Notes under the pieces: model-generated | What the model was told of the DNA's origin: nothing | Databases searched by the model: none | The model's input: only the letters and a program-made list of their open reading frames with translations | Made by a program: the position numbers and the translations under genes | In this document: piece after piece, positions 9,731-20,936 of the stretch | Numbering within the stretch: the first letter of the stretch is position 1 | How the letters are laid out: every line of letters begins with the position of its first letter | NCBI RefSeq assembly: GCF_964019385.1 | Contig: NC_088645.1 | Location: 34,474,820-34,538,819, forward strand | Direction of reading: 5' to 3' | Source of the DNA: Sycon ciliatum | Taxonomy: Eukaryota > Porifera > Calcarea > Leucosolenida > Sycettidae | Length of the DNA stretch: 64,000 bases

Positions 9731-11411
9731 AGCTCACGGACAAAATACTGATTATAGTATATTGCTCCCGTTCTCTAGCTCAAGCCAGTCATTACGTTAA
9801 CAGGAGGGTGGTGCGCGGGTTCTCTAGCGATAGAGTTTAGAAAAATAGATAAATGCACGCGTGCGACGTGACTGCATGCAGTTGCAGGACTGCCAGCACA
9901 CTTGTCAACAATAATTACATACTGCGGGTCACGTGACACTCCCGTGTTAGCTAGACACAAAGTTTTTTATTACAATCAGCACACTCACAGGTATTAGCTA
10001 CTGTAACAGTAAGCATACTAATTTACTAGCAGCTCCAGTCGACACAACACATCGAACTCACTCCTTCTGGACTAACCAAGAACTGAGGGGAAACCCTCGT
10101 CGTGGCCAGCCCTCATATTTCAGAATAAATGCAGGGAGTCATATTCGACTCCCTGCTGTGTTCAGAGTACGGTGTGGGAGGTAGAATAAGGATGTGTGTA
10201 GAGAAATAGTTGTCCATTATGCATGAATAATAATAAGTAATTCGGGGATCACCATTCAGAGCATGCAGAAAGAGTGTAAGTCATTATGTGATTGGAAGGC
10301 CAACGGGAATGGGGGAAGCAGTCTCTAAGCCCATTCCCGTCACAGCTACTGCTACTATTGCTGCTTTGAGAACGGCTTTATTCACAACATCAATCGGGCC
10401 AATCGCGTCAAACCATGAAGTAAGAGTCAAAGCAAAAAGACAACCCAAATTCGGAAATTTAATAGAACACTCAGTTTAAATGTAAGATTGAAAACAAAGG
10501 CTTCACAAGAAATCGTAACCTAATTAGATTGCCTACCAGCATGCATGCAAAGGCGAAGTCACGCCTCTGCTTATGTCAGAACTGTTGCTGCTTCTACTGC
10601 TGTATGGGCCTGACACTGCAAGGCTTGTGGCAACACTGCTGCTATAGACACTGATGCAGAACTGCGCGTTGCGCTACTGCTGTTCATGCTACTGTTTATA
10701 CATGAACTAGTGTGTAAGTTAGTTAGTTGACCGTGTGGTCTGCGTTTGAGTTGGCTGTCTAATGTCTGCTGGCCAGTCACGACAGGTGCAATCTGCAAAA
10801 TTTCCCCCTGGCGTCTCACTTGTCATTTATTGACAGGTGAGACGCCTGTGGGACGCCGGAGAAGATAAGACACACGCACACACACACACAATGCATTACT
10901 GCGCACAGCGCTGCAGAGTGCTGCAGTATAGAACAGCACAGTTACAGTCAGTAGCAAGGGAAAAAAAGAAACTACTCTCACACACTCATACAGTATGATA
11001 GTGGCTGCTGATATGGCAAGCAGGTGCAGTACTACTTCAAGTAGTAGTACAGGTTATGGTGTTGTTGTACATGTAGTAGCAAGAGCAAGGCTGCTGTGTG
11101 CTGGCCGGAGTTTGAATGAAATTATTTTATTCTTATTTTTCTTTTATTCCACGATGGCGTGGCGCCAATAAGGACGATTGATAAGTGTGATAGAACTGGT
11201 ACTAGGCAGAAGCAGCTACAATTATTTATCAACTGACCGTCGACAGTGCCACTCACAGCAGAATACTGCAGGAGAATGTACTACAATCTGCACAGTACCA
11301 GCCATAGCTATAGATTAGACCTGTGTGCTGGTTTGTTTTAGTAATTCCTATCTGCACATCTGTTACACTCACGTCTCTCACTGCTAGTTTAGAGAAAGTC
11401 GCCGTCAACTG
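9731..11411. other. Upstream region of the NLR gene
   Basis: No coding exon could be supported. It contains hairpins, including 10810-10846 (16-base arms around GGCGTCTCAC, TTTAT loop). An upstream exon of the NLR gene cannot be excluded, but I see no death-fold-like frame. Confidence 0.4.
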
Positions 11412-11444
11412 TAGCTGCGGCTGCTCAAGCAGCTGCGCGCTACC

Positions 11445-14400
11445 ATGAACAGATCTTGCCCATCACCAAACCGGGGAAGAACTCAGACAACAGGGCAGCC
11501 AGCATGCTGGGTGTCTTCGCTGCCAAAGGCTGTCAGAGAGCTGCGGGATTCGCTATGTGCAATCTACACCAATGCCCGTACCCTGGTCGAGGACAGCAGC
11601 ACAGAGGAGGTGAGAAGTTTGAACATTGATGAGATCTACGCAAACTTGCATGTCGTCTCACTTGAAGAGCTTAGTGCAAGAATGCAGCAGCTGAATGCTG
11701 ACACACTAGGCAGCAGTGCTGGGATTGAGCAGCTCACACACTCCCTTGCTTCAGCTGCGAAGAAGCTGCGTAAAATAAAGCTGGCCAACATCCTCAAAGC
11801 AAAGAAGTCCATGAGACTAGCCCAGGGGAGGGAAACGTTCCGCACCATTGCCCTCTCTTGCGCTGGTGGGGGGAAGACGTTGCTGTTTATCAAGAAAGGT
11901 CCTTACGACTGGGCACTGGGTCGCATTTGGCAAGAGATGGCTCTGGTGTTCGCCCTTGAGCTCCGCTTACCGTCTGTGCGCCAGGCTACGTGTGCTGCTG
12001 AGCTTCTGGCCTTGAGGAGTCACGACATCATCTCGGATACTGATCAATCTGAGATCTGCGCATACGTGAAACTCCATCCAGAGAGAATCTGCATCATACT
12101 TGATGGATTGGACGAAACGAAACTGGACGAGTGCAGCCCTTATGTCCAGGATGTCATCGCCGGAAATCGCTTGCCTGGTGTTCGCCTCATCATAACGTCA
12201 CGCCATTCCACGGAGGCTATGAATCTCATCCACAATCCCGAGGTTGTTTTCCACCGACGCGTCGAGCTCTTGGGTTTCGAGCAGAAGGAGTTAGAGAAGT
12301 ACGTGCACAAGGTCCTCTCAGCTGAGAAAGCGTGCAGTCTCCTGGACAAGCTGAAGAGAAGTCCTCAACTGGCTGCAATCATGCGCACTCCACTGTACGC
12401 AACCAGCATATGCCAGCTCCACTCCAACCAGCGAGACATACCTGATACGCTAGGCCAGATCTTCAACTCCATGATACTCAATGTCATCCAACCAAAGACG
12501 GAGAAAGGCGTGAAGAAGACTGAACCATACGAGAAGTTGAACGATGTTCCTGATGGAATCCAGAAAAGCCTCCTTGAGCTCGCCAAGTTCGCTTTCCACA
12601 TGCTCATCCGACGGAAGGTCGTCTTCACGGAGGCTGATTTCAGCATGTTTTCACTGCCATTGGCGGCTCATTCACTCGGTCTGCTCATTGCTTGTGATAA
12701 GGCACGATCACAGGCACACCCGCAATGGCGTTTTAGCCACCTGGCACTTCAGGAAGCTCTAGCATCTCACTACATCGCTAGCCGCAGTCCGAATGCAGCT
12801 GACGTCGCCTGGCTTGTGCGGCGCCTTGGAGCATTCACCGGCAGCCTCAACATGTTTTGGCGCTTACTGGTCACTGAGCTGAAAAGTGAGTCCGCCAATG
12901 CATTGATTGAAGCCATTCTCAATGCGCAGTCCATACCCTCCACTCAACCACACGACGACAGCAAGGACGTCACAGCAGCAGAAGGGCACAACGTCACCTG
13001 TTTTCTCTTCACAACGCACGACCATATCATGGAATGGGCCGACCACGTTTCCTCCTTTCTCTCACTGGACGAAGCAGAACATCTTGCAGATGAATTACTG
13101 GCGGGCAGGATTGACCTAGTGTCTGCTTCGAAAGTTGTCCGCCGCAAGATTGACCCAGCCGTCACCAAAATCACCTGCGAGGATTTCGTTCGTTCATTGC
13201 TAGCCATTTGGACGGATCGCGTCCCGAGTGCCAGTACGCAAATTCTGCACGACTGCCTGGCCAACGAGGCACAAGGGTCGGCCATTCAATGCTTCACCGT
13301 CACGCCCATGTCCAAGCTACCTCCAGTTCCTCTATCCGACGAAGCGGCTCAGCCAGCCGCAGCCCAGGACAACGTCAGTGCTGCAGAACGAAAGCAGCGA
13401 ATCCTCTACGCGTTCCGGATCTTCGCCGAGCACGTCAACGCCAAGCAATGCAGCATCGAAAACATCCCCGGCATGCACGCCATCACCCAACAGCACGGAG
13501 TAGATTTCAAAGATGTTCCTCTTATGCCATCCGATTGCCAGGCCATCAACGCAGTCATGATTCACCACCACCAGTTCATCACCCGCATCGACCTGTCCAA
13601 CTGTGGTATAGGTGATACAGGGTACGCATGCATGGCTGATGGCATGGCGCTTCTACACCATCTTTCACGCATCGACCTGCGATGGAACAACCTAACAGAT
13701 CGTCACGCGGCCCATATTGCAGCATGTATCGCATCCAACACGTCAACACTGCGGCTACTCTACACCTCCATGAACCTCTTCAGCAGCAATGATTTGGCCA
13801 CCGTCCACAGCAGCACTCACCTCTGTACGGGACTGCTGGCAGTAAGCCTTGGAGGTCAAGGATGCACCGATCCAGCAGTCAACCTTGACATCATCATCAC
13901 AGTATGCAGCAGCTGCCCAGGTCTCCAGTGCGTCGGTCTCAATGACTTCGCACTGGATATCGCAGGTCTAACCCAGCTAGGGCCATTGTTAGGAGTACTG
14001 AGGCTGAGAATGCTGGGGTTGACCAAAGTTGGAATGAAGCAGAACTCCGCTAGGATCGTGAGTCGAATCCTTCAACAGCAACACCAGAGTTTGAAGTGGC
14101 TCTCATTCAGTCGCAATGAGCTAACTGGAGATTTCCTTGAAACCGTTCTTGGTGAACTAAGTCAATGCCCGGGTCTAGAGCAGCTGTACCTGAACGACGA
14201 TTGCCTTTCGCCTGAAGCTCTGCCAGTGCTTGCGTCCCTGCTGCCCAGTCTGCCCAAGCTCTCCGTGCTCCAAGTGGCGAGGAATGATTTCCGAGATGCT
14301 GACGACGAAGCGAAGCTATTGGCCGCCGCTGCTGAGAGCTGCAGGTCTCTGAAGGAGCTGCGGATGCCTGAAATAGCTCTAGTGTCTCCACGGCTGGGTG

Positions 14401-14531
14401 AAGCCCTAAGTGCCATGGTCAGAGATGATCTGGACGTGCAGTTTTTGCGAGTTCCCTATTGCGACGAAGTGGAGGATGACGAAGAAGAAGACGATTACGA
14501 CGATGAAGGAGATAGTGAGAGTGAGGAATGA
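11445..14531 (+). CDS. NACHT-LRR (NLR-type) receptor, single exon, 1028 aa
   Basis: NLR proteins are cytoplasmic sensors. The NACHT ATPase switches and oligomerises after the LRR region detects a ligand. The start is ATG in context GCTACCATGA, with an in-frame TAG at 11412-11414, so the frame is complete unless an exon is spliced upstream. Residues 1-130: helical linker with the NIDEIYANL motif that often precedes NACHT, and no death, CARD or TIR domain seen. Residues about 134-345: NACHT, with Walker A SCAGGGKT (138-145; the usual first Gly is Ser), Walker B CIILDGLDE (216-224) and LIITSR (248-253). Residues 429-443 carry RFSHLALQEALASHY, the FxHLxxQE winged-helix motif. Residues about 700-975: roughly nine LRRs of the ribonuclease-inhibitor type (RIDLSNCGIGD, RIDLRWNNLTD, QLYLNDDCLS). 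Residues 1007-1028 form an Asp/Glu tail. The nearest AATAAA is at 15675. Confidence 0.93.
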   Translation: MNRSCPSPNRGRTQTTGQPACWVSSLPKAVRELRDSLCAIYTNARTLVEDSSTEEVRSLNIDEIYANLHVVSLEELSARMQQLNADTLGSSAGIEQLTHSLASAAKKLRKIKLANILKAKKSMRLAQGRETFRTIALSCAGGGKTLLFIKKGPYDWALGRIWQEMALVFALELRLPSVRQATCAAELLALRSHDIISDTDQSEICAYVKLHPERICIILDGLDETKLDECSPYVQDVIAGNRLPGVRLIITSRHSTEAMNLIHNPEVVFHRRVELLGFEQKELEKYVHKVLSAEKACSLLDKLKRSPQLAAIMRTPLYATSICQLHSNQRDIPDTLGQIFNSMILNVIQPKTEKGVKKTEPYEKLNDVPDGIQKSLLELAKFAFHMLIRRKVVFTEADFSMFSLPLAAHSLGLLIACDKARSQAHPQWRFSHLALQEALASHYIASRSPNAADVAWLVRRLGAFTGSLNMFWRLLVTELKSESANALIEAILNAQSIPSTQPHDDSKDVTAAEGHNVTCFLFTTHDHIMEWADHVSSFLSLDEAEHLADELLAGRIDLVSASKVVRRKIDPAVTKITCEDFVRSLLAIWTDRVPSASTQILHDCLANEAQGSAIQCFTVTPMSKLPPVPLSDEAAQPAAAQDNVSAAERKQRILYAFRIFAEHVNAKQCSIENIPGMHAITQQHGVDFKDVPLMPSDCQAINAVMIHHHQFITRIDLSNCGIGDTGYACMADGMALLHHLSRIDLRWNNLTDRHAAHIAACIASNTSTLRLLYTSMNLFSSNDLATVHSSTHLCTGLLAVSLGGQGCTDPAVNLDIIITVCSSCPGLQCVGLNDFALDIAGLTQLGPLLGVLRLRMLGLTKVGMKQNSARIVSRILQQQHQSLKWLSFSRNELTGDFLETVLGELSQCPGLEQLYLNDDCLSPEALPVLASLLPSLPKLSVLQVARNDFRDADDEAKLLAAAAESCRSLKELRMPEIALVSPRLGEALSAMVRDDLDVQFLRVPYCDEVEDDEEEDDYDDEGDSESEE

Positions 14532-16217
14532 GGAGGTGAGAAAATTGAAACAGACGAATTTGGGTCCTGACGAAGAAAGCTTCGTGTTGGTCTATGGCTT
14601 CCTCCCGGTATACAGTGCGTCTTTGTATGTCCTTTGGAGTGCACGTGTGTCCCTTTGCTTGCATGCGTGCTAGTGCTTCGGCGTGCTTTTATGTGCGTGT
14701 CCGTGTGTATACTTGAGCGCGAATGTGTATGCGGATGTTTGTGTTTCGCCTGGACATTTCTTCCTTCATTTTAAGTCAGTTCCAATACTCAAGGTGTTGA
14801 CCTTTGACCTCTAGACATTGCACCCTGTAATGGAATGTTTTCGTTTTGTAATTTTTCCATTGTTTTGAACTGTTATTGGGAGAACTTTGATCGTTGAATT
14901 ATTCGCTTCAGTTCAGACATGGGCGATTATTTCTTTGCATGTACTGTACATACTCGTGTACATTATGTGCCTGCTGCTATGTTTGTAGATTGTTATTTCA
15001 TTTTGTTTAGTGTTTGTTGTACGGAGTGAGTAGAAATGAGAGAATAGAAAACACAGATGAAAATGATCATTGAGAATATTCATAGCATCATCACCTTGCC
15101 GCTCACATAGTATTTACTTGTGCATAGTTCAATGTCTTTGCTGGATGCACATTTCTTGGCACACCTTTGCATCTAGTGAATAGAATAATGTTGACATTTT
15201 TTTGGATTTCATTACTTTTGGAACCTCCAGTGAGATTTCACGCTGGTAAGAATTCTATGACCACCGTAGTGTTCTTCGAGTGCATGTGTGTGTCGTCCGT
15301 GAGTGCGTGTGTGTGTGTTTGTATGTGCATGTGTGTGTGTGTGTGTGCACGCGTGCGTGTGTATGTGCGTGTGCATGGTTGTCTGAAAACGTGTGTACTT
15401 GCATGTACCCACATATATCTTTATGCACAGTTGCACATGTGCGTTTGTATGATCACTCACAGGTATTCTCCGAGGTATGTGCACTGAAATGCTTGAGTGC
15501 GTTTGCACATGCCCACAGGTGAACATACAACTGTTTACACACGTTATTGACTTCACGTATCGTACTGGCGCGATTAGAGCCTTCTCTCGAATAGTGCCGC
15601 AGTCTCTAAGGCCACGCCGTTTTTTTCTCTATGTTTTGCGTCACCTTATGCGATGAAATCAATGAGGGCGAAAAAATAAAAAGCCACCCAAAAAAACAGT
15701 GTACGTGCATTGCATTTGTGTACAGTGAAGCTTAGACCCGGCACTGTTCATGTACATTGAACATTATCAATTCATACATGCATACATGAAGTGTATCCCC
15801 CGAGACAGTTTGCTGTTCAGCATTGGGTTGAGTACACGAGTGTATTCATTTCAATACAATTAATGTCGCCAAGTACGTTTGTCGCACATGCTATCGCTAC
15901 TGATTGGTAACAACTGGCCAAACTGTGTCAGCATTATCAGCTGGGTGGGAAGCCACGCCTCTGCCATGCTTGTGGTCCAAACACAGGCGGCATGATGATT
16001 GTGTGACTTGCGGCCCAGCTTATTACACGCACATATGTATGTATGTTTTTATTTGAATTCGCAAGTACACACATGTACATGTACATGTATGCAACAGATG
16101 ATGCCAACATAATTTTAAAAACAGTTACCATGTAACAATCATGTTCCGGTTTTTTTCTTTTGGGTTACATTTTTGTCCTTTTCTGGTTTTCTGGGTTTGC
16201 ATTAAATTTGTATTGTA
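14532..16217 (+). other. 3' flank of NLR gene; microsatellites
   Basis: Probably includes the NLR 3' untranslated region. AATAAA is at 15675-15680, about 1.1 kb after the stop, and no earlier AATAAA was seen. TG-rich tracts lie at 14640-14740 and 15280-15400. Apparent open frames in them are repeat read-through. Confidence 0.5.
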
Positions 16218-16445
16218 GGGTAAAACCTGTGACTAACGACCACACGGCCCTTGGGGCCAGAGAAAGTGGTCATTCGTGGCAGGTGGTCCTTAGCTTGAGG
16301 TTTGCCCCGCACAACCATGTATGAATGTGAGATCGTCCGTGCCTGGCAAAGTGGTCTGTAGTACCAGGCTGGTCGCTAGTCACGGTAGTCTGTAGTACCG
16401 GGCTGGTCGCTAGTCACGGTGGTCTTTAGTTACAGGGTTTACTGT
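16218..16445. mobile_element. Short inverted-repeat element, family M2
   Basis: The left end is GGTAAAACCTGTGACTAACGACCAC. The right end, GTGGTCTTTAGTTACAGGGTTTAC, is its imperfect complement. Internally a unit of about 34 bases (GTAGTACCGGGCTGGTCGCT) is repeated in tandem at about 16350-16425. A related partial copy is at 47829-47915. It is non-coding. Confidence 0.65.
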
Positions 16446-17127
16446 ATTTTCCAAAACAAAACAAAAAAGTTCCTTTATTTTTTTTTTAACTCCACCTGTG
16501 AAATACACCCGCGCGCGCGCGGGGGCGACACGAAACATAGATAAAAAAAACGGTGTGGCCTAAGAGCCAGTGAAAATTGAAGCCCTGTCATGGATAGTGC
16601 TCCTCACCCCCGTCGAGTTTGGAGCCAGTCACATGTGCAAGTTTAATGTTCTTTTGCTGATGTTCTTGTCCATGTCATTGCACTGGTCAACCTAAGCCTC
16701 TTTTACCGGCAAAAGAAACACAGTAAGTGAAAAATGCAATACTAATGCAACCCCTCAAAAAACCGAAAAGGACAAAATATAATTCATTTGCTGTGATATG
16801 ATCAAGAGAAGTGTTGAGTTTCACCTCCTGTTATGGCAACACACGAATTGAGCCTTTTTTCAAATTCTTGGATTGGTGTTGGTGTTATGATGATTTTTTG
16901 TATCGAGATAGTGTGTCATATGTAAGCACATTTTCCTTTGCCCGTACAAGAGGCTTTTCATCAAGAGAGCTCAAACAATCCGCGGGAAATGGGACCGTGC
17001 GCAACATGTAGGTCCATTGACCACGACGGCCAGGTCATAGCACTGGTTCAAGAAGAAAATCGCAGTTCTTGTTGCTGTTAGCTTCTGTTGAGTCGGGATA
17101 GTTTAAAGTAAACGCTAGGCTCCGTTT
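16446..17127. other. No supported gene
   Basis: A CG/GC run lies at 16508-16522. Otherwise this is unremarkable non-coding sequence. Confidence 0.5.
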
Positions 17128-18378
17128 TGCCTTGTGTTATGCCTTGTGTTATGCCTTGTGTTATGCCTTGTGTTATGCCTTGTGTTATGCCTTGTGTTAT
17201 GCCTTGTGTTATGCCTTGTGTTATGCCTTGTGTTATGCCTTGTGTTATGCCTTGTGTTATGCCTTGTGTTATGCCTTGTGTTATGCCTTGTGTTATGCCT
17301 TGTGTTATGCCTTGTGTTATGCCTTGTGTTATGCCTTGTGTTATGCCTTGTGTTATGCCTTGTGTTATGCCTTGTGTTATGCCTTGTGTTATGCCTTGTG
17401 TTATGCCTTGTGTTATGCCTTGTGTTATGCCTTGTGTTATGCCTTGTGTTATGCCTTGTGTTATGCCTTGTGTTATGCCTTGTGTTATGCCTTGTGTTAT
17501 GCCTTGTGTTATGCCTTGTGTTATGCCTTGTGTTATGCCTTGTGTTATGCCTTGTGTTATGCCTTGTGTTATGCCTTGTGTTATGCCTTGTGTTATGCCT
17601 TGTGTTATGCCTTGTGTTATGCCTTGTGTTATGCCTTGTGTTATGCCTTGTGTTATGCCTTGTGTTATGCCTTGTGTTATGCCTTGTGTTATGCCTTGTG
17701 TTATGCCTTGTGTTATGCCTTGTGTTATGCCTTGTGTTATGCCTTGTGTTATGCCTTGTGTTATGCCTTGTGTTATGCCTTGTGTTATGCCTTGTGTTAT
17801 GCCTTGTGTTATGCCTTGTGTTATGCCTTGTGTTATGCCTTGTGTTATGCCTTGTGTTATGCCTTGTGTTATGCCTTGTGTTATGCCTTGTGTTATGCCT
17901 TGTGTTATGCCTTGTGGTATGCCTTGTGTTATGCCTTGTGTTATGCCTTGTGTTATGCCTTGTGTTATGCCTTGTGTTATGCCTTGTGTTATGCCTTGTG
18001 TTATGCCTTGTGTTATGCCTTGTGTTATGCCTTGTGTTATGCCTTGTGTTATGCCTTGTGTTATGCCTTGTGTTATGCCTTGTGTTATGCCTTGTGTTAT
18101 GCCTTGTGTTATGCCTTGTGTTATGCCTTGTGTTATGCCTTGTGTTATGCCTTGTGTTATGCCTTGTGTTATGCCTTGTGTTATGCCTTGTGTTATGCCT
18201 TGTGTTATGCCTTGTGTTATGCCTTGTGTTATGCCTTGTGTTATGCCTTGTGTTATGCCTTGTGTTATGCCTTGTGTTATGCCTTGTGTTATGCCTTGTG
18301 TTATGCCTTGTGTTATGCCTTGTGTTATGCCTTGTGTTATGCCTTGTGTTATGCCTTGTGTTATGCCTTGTGTTATGC
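17128..18378. repeat. 12-bp minisatellite, about 104 copies
   Basis: The unit TTATGCCTTGTG is repeated without indels over 1251 bases, with only one substitution seen (T to G at 17917). As 12 is a multiple of three, the plus frames and one minus frame stay open for over 400 codons (minus reads ITQG repeats, plus reads MPCV). These are artefacts of the repeat unless transcription is shown. Confidence 0.98.
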
Positions 18379-18395
18379 TGGATGACACAGATGTA

Positions 18396-18578
18396 CAGTC
18401 AACTTTGCTTATAACGACACTCAACTGTGCATCAGAAAAGTGTCCTTATACCCGAAGTCTCATTATATATTATTATTATATAGTACAGTTGGATGGGACT
18501 TTGCTCTGGGCATGGAAATTTCTGTCGTTATTCGCGAATTTTCGTTATATCCGCAGTCGTTATTAGCGAAGTTGACTG
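18396..18578. mobile_element. TA-flanked mariner/pogo-like MITE
   Basis: Flanked by TA on both sides. The left tip is CAGTCAACTTTGCTTATAACGA. The right tip, TCGTTATTAGCGAAGTTGACTG, is its near complement. TA duplication and CAGT tips are typical of Tc1/mariner/pogo non-autonomous elements. It starts 17 bases after the minisatellite ends. Confidence 0.8.
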
Positions 18579-19000
18579 TATAAGCATTGAAAAAACAGTG
18601 ATCTCTCGTGAAAAGTGCTCTCTCTCTCTCTCTCTTGAATAGTGTCCCATTTGTAATGGACATTGAAAAGTTGTGCACCAGGAGCACTAATCGAGCGAGT
18701 CCGGTACCTGTTCTTACTGCTGGAGGATAGCAAAGAATTCTTGGAAATGCAATACTGCTAACGCTATAACGATAGTCTCTGCGAATTCTGAACAGAGTAA
18801 GAAGGAAATATACTGCGTCTTACCTCCTCCGTCATGGTCCGTTCCGATTAGGCTGTCGAAGTGCCGACATCACGCTGCCTGAAAGCTCGTACTCATAGTT
18901 ACAAGGCCAAGTGGTGACAAACAAAAGGCGCGTCACCTGCACTTGTCGTTTTTCCAACGGTCTCGGCATCACTTTGACTGGAGCGATCTCGCACGCGTGC

Positions 19001-19200
19001 NNNNNNNNNNNNNNNNNNNNNNNNNNNNNNNNNNNNNNNNNNNNNNNNNNNNNNNNNNNNNNNNNNNNNNNNNNNNNNNNNNNNNNNNNNNNNNNNNNNN
19101 NNNNNNNNNNNNNNNNNNNNNNNNNNNNNNNNNNNNNNNNNNNNNNNNNNNNNNNNNNNNNNNNNNNNNNNNNNNNNNNNNNNNNNNNNNNNNNNNNNNN
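19001..19200. other. Assembly gap (200 N)
   Basis: Run of N. Open frames that cross it are meaningless. Confidence 1.
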
Positions 19201-19605
19201 AAGATCGCGAGTTCAAATCTTGTTTTTCTTCAAGAAGTTTCTCCTTCGGTCTCAAGCCATCGTGCAGTGTTTTCCTGCTGAATGTTCAGTTCACCAGCAC
19301 CTGAGAGATAGGAGTTCTTACTTCCGTTTCCCGCTGGACAATAAACGAGCCCAGAGTTATCATCTACTGCTTCTCCTTCTCTACAAAACGAAAAGTACAA
19401 ACTCGGCGACAAGTAGCAGTATCTTTGAAATAAATATTCTCGCTCGCGTGCTCCTCTGTCAAAATGATGCTATACTATAGCTGCGTTCACTGCATGCTGC
19501 TGCTAGCATGCTGCCAGTACTGGAACACGACACGTGAAGGCGACGCGTCTTTTGTATTGTAGCAAGAAGGACCCACGGGCCACGGACCACGCTACGGCTG
19601 TGTGT

Positions 19606-19681
19606 GATCCCCAGTAGCCTAATCGGTAGGGCACTGTCCCGGAAAGACAGGGGTGCTCGGTTTGAATCCTGCTCGTGGATC
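19606..19681 (+). pseudogene. tRNA-like sequence, decayed or SINE head
   Basis: Contains an A-box-like TAGCCTAATCGGTAGGGC, an anticodon-type stem CTGTC/GACAG with loop CCGGAAA, and a B-box-like GGTTTGAATCC. An acceptor-like pair GATCCCC/GTGGATC has one mismatch. The T-arm pairs poorly and two extra bases separate it from the acceptor, so it is probably a tRNA pseudogene or SINE head rather than a working gene. A longer inverted pair (AAGAAGGA/TCCTTCTT) encloses it. Confidence 0.5.
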
Positions 19682-19822
19682 CTTCTTTTGCAACACTGGC
19701 GACTGACTCGAACCCACGACCCATCCTAGATCTACCCCTGCCCCCGCAAGTAAGCCCGGTTTAGCAACAGGGAAAAAAATCGAACCTTCCACTCGGCCAA
19801 GAAATCTTTACCAGTCGCTGCT

Positions 19823-20092
19823 GTGGCTATTGTCACCACTGCCACTACGAGACCCCAGGTGTCTTTTTCTTTGGCATTACCCCCAGCACAGAGTACGGCT
19901 GGCTTTTCTCGGATTGGCTATCTCGCTGCTGACCGGTGGAATATGCTGCCTTCCACTGTGCGTAGTAGTACGGATTACTGCTCATTCATTCGCTCATGCA
20001 TAACCTTCCTAGGCTAGGGGCTCCCGTAAGAAGACCATAGGTCTGTGGGAAACACGCTAGGTAAAATAAAAGTTAGTAATAATAATAACAAT
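19823..20092 (+). pseudogene. 5'-truncated LINE 3' end
   Basis: The frame at 19823-20017 ends with YLAADRWNMLPSTVR and SFIRSC, the WNxLPxxVR signature of the C-terminal region of Jockey/CR1-type LINE reverse transcriptase ORFs. It is followed by an AAT-rich tail at 20070-20092, as expected for the LINE 3' end. Confidence 0.65.
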
Positions 20093-20113
20093 AGTCTGAA
20101 GAAAAAATCGACT

Positions 20114-20185
20114 GTCACCACCAGGACTCGAACCAGGGACCCTCGCTTGTAGCCAGCGATGCTCTAACCACTGAGCTATGGTGTA
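20114..20185 (-). tRNA. tRNA-like cloverleaf, anticodon position reads CTA; probably a pseudogene
   Basis: Exactly 72 bases fold in the canonical 7-2-4-8-4-1-5-7-5-5-5-7-5-7 layout. D-stem GCTC/GAGC and anticodon stem TCGCT/AGCGA are perfect, and the T-loop is TTCGAGT. Defects are two mismatches at the open end of the acceptor stem, one T-T mismatch in the T-stem, and loop GGCTACA with G at position 33 and C at 37 instead of U and a purine. Positions 34-36 read CTA, complementary to the UAG stop codon. Given the defects I favour a tRNA pseudogene or SINE head. Confidence 0.5.
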
Positions 20186-20349
20186 GTCGTCATCCCAGCA
20201 GAGACCGTTCAACTGAGTTCTTAAAGCTATTAATCATTTTCTGCTGCCCCAGGTTATTTCTTTTATTAGTATTATTACTTTCTTTGCCTTCGCTTTCTTG
20301 TTATTGGGCAAATTACCCGTTAGAATCTGCGAAGTAAAATAAACAACAA

Positions 20350-20481
20350 CTCTCACAGCCGACTCACTGCTACCCTCCGTAGCCACTACACACACCAACA
20401 GCCATACAAGGAAGGGTTGCAGGTAGATACTGAAATCCCTACTGTCAGCTGACGAGGGTAGCAGTGAGTCCGCTGTGAGAG
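20350..20481. repeat. Inverted repeat, about 29-bp arms
   Basis: The left arm CTCTCACAGCCGACTCACTG is complemented by the right arm CAGTGAGTCCGCTGTGAGAG. It is a MITE-like foldback unit. Confidence 0.75.
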
Positions 20482-20936
20482 CGCATGGAGGAGAGGAGAG
20501 GAAGAGTTGCTTACAGTACATGTAAATTAATATTATTTTCCTACTTGTAGCTATATTTACCAAAATCCTTGGTATTTCCCTAATATTCAAAATTTTATGT
20601 TGAGTCACCTCTACCTTTACGTGTAATATTTCAAAAAATTTATATTAATAATAATCACACAAATAATCTACGTGGAGATAAAAGTTTAATAATAGCAATG
20701 AAAAGTATGAATGCCGCAGACATCACCACGCAACATGACAATTTGTTCAAGGTTTGGTTTTGTGTGTTTCCAAAATCGATTTTCACGTTCCGATCATCAG
20801 TGGAAATACGGAACTAAAGAGATCAAGGGAAAAACAAAGGTTAAAAATCCAAAGAAGTGTGACACACGACGGGTAACTTGTGGTAAGTATTACAAAAAGT
20901 GAGAACTAAAATAAAGAGTAAGTGTGACAAACGGGC

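Noticed and set aside
17078..18566. Open frames of over 400 codons on both strands
   Set aside because: All are produced by the 12-base minisatellite, whose unit length is a multiple of three and has no stop in those frames.
18899..19480. Frames spanning 19001-19200
   Set aside because: They cross a run of N, so the apparent protein is undefined. The same applies at 43076-43450.
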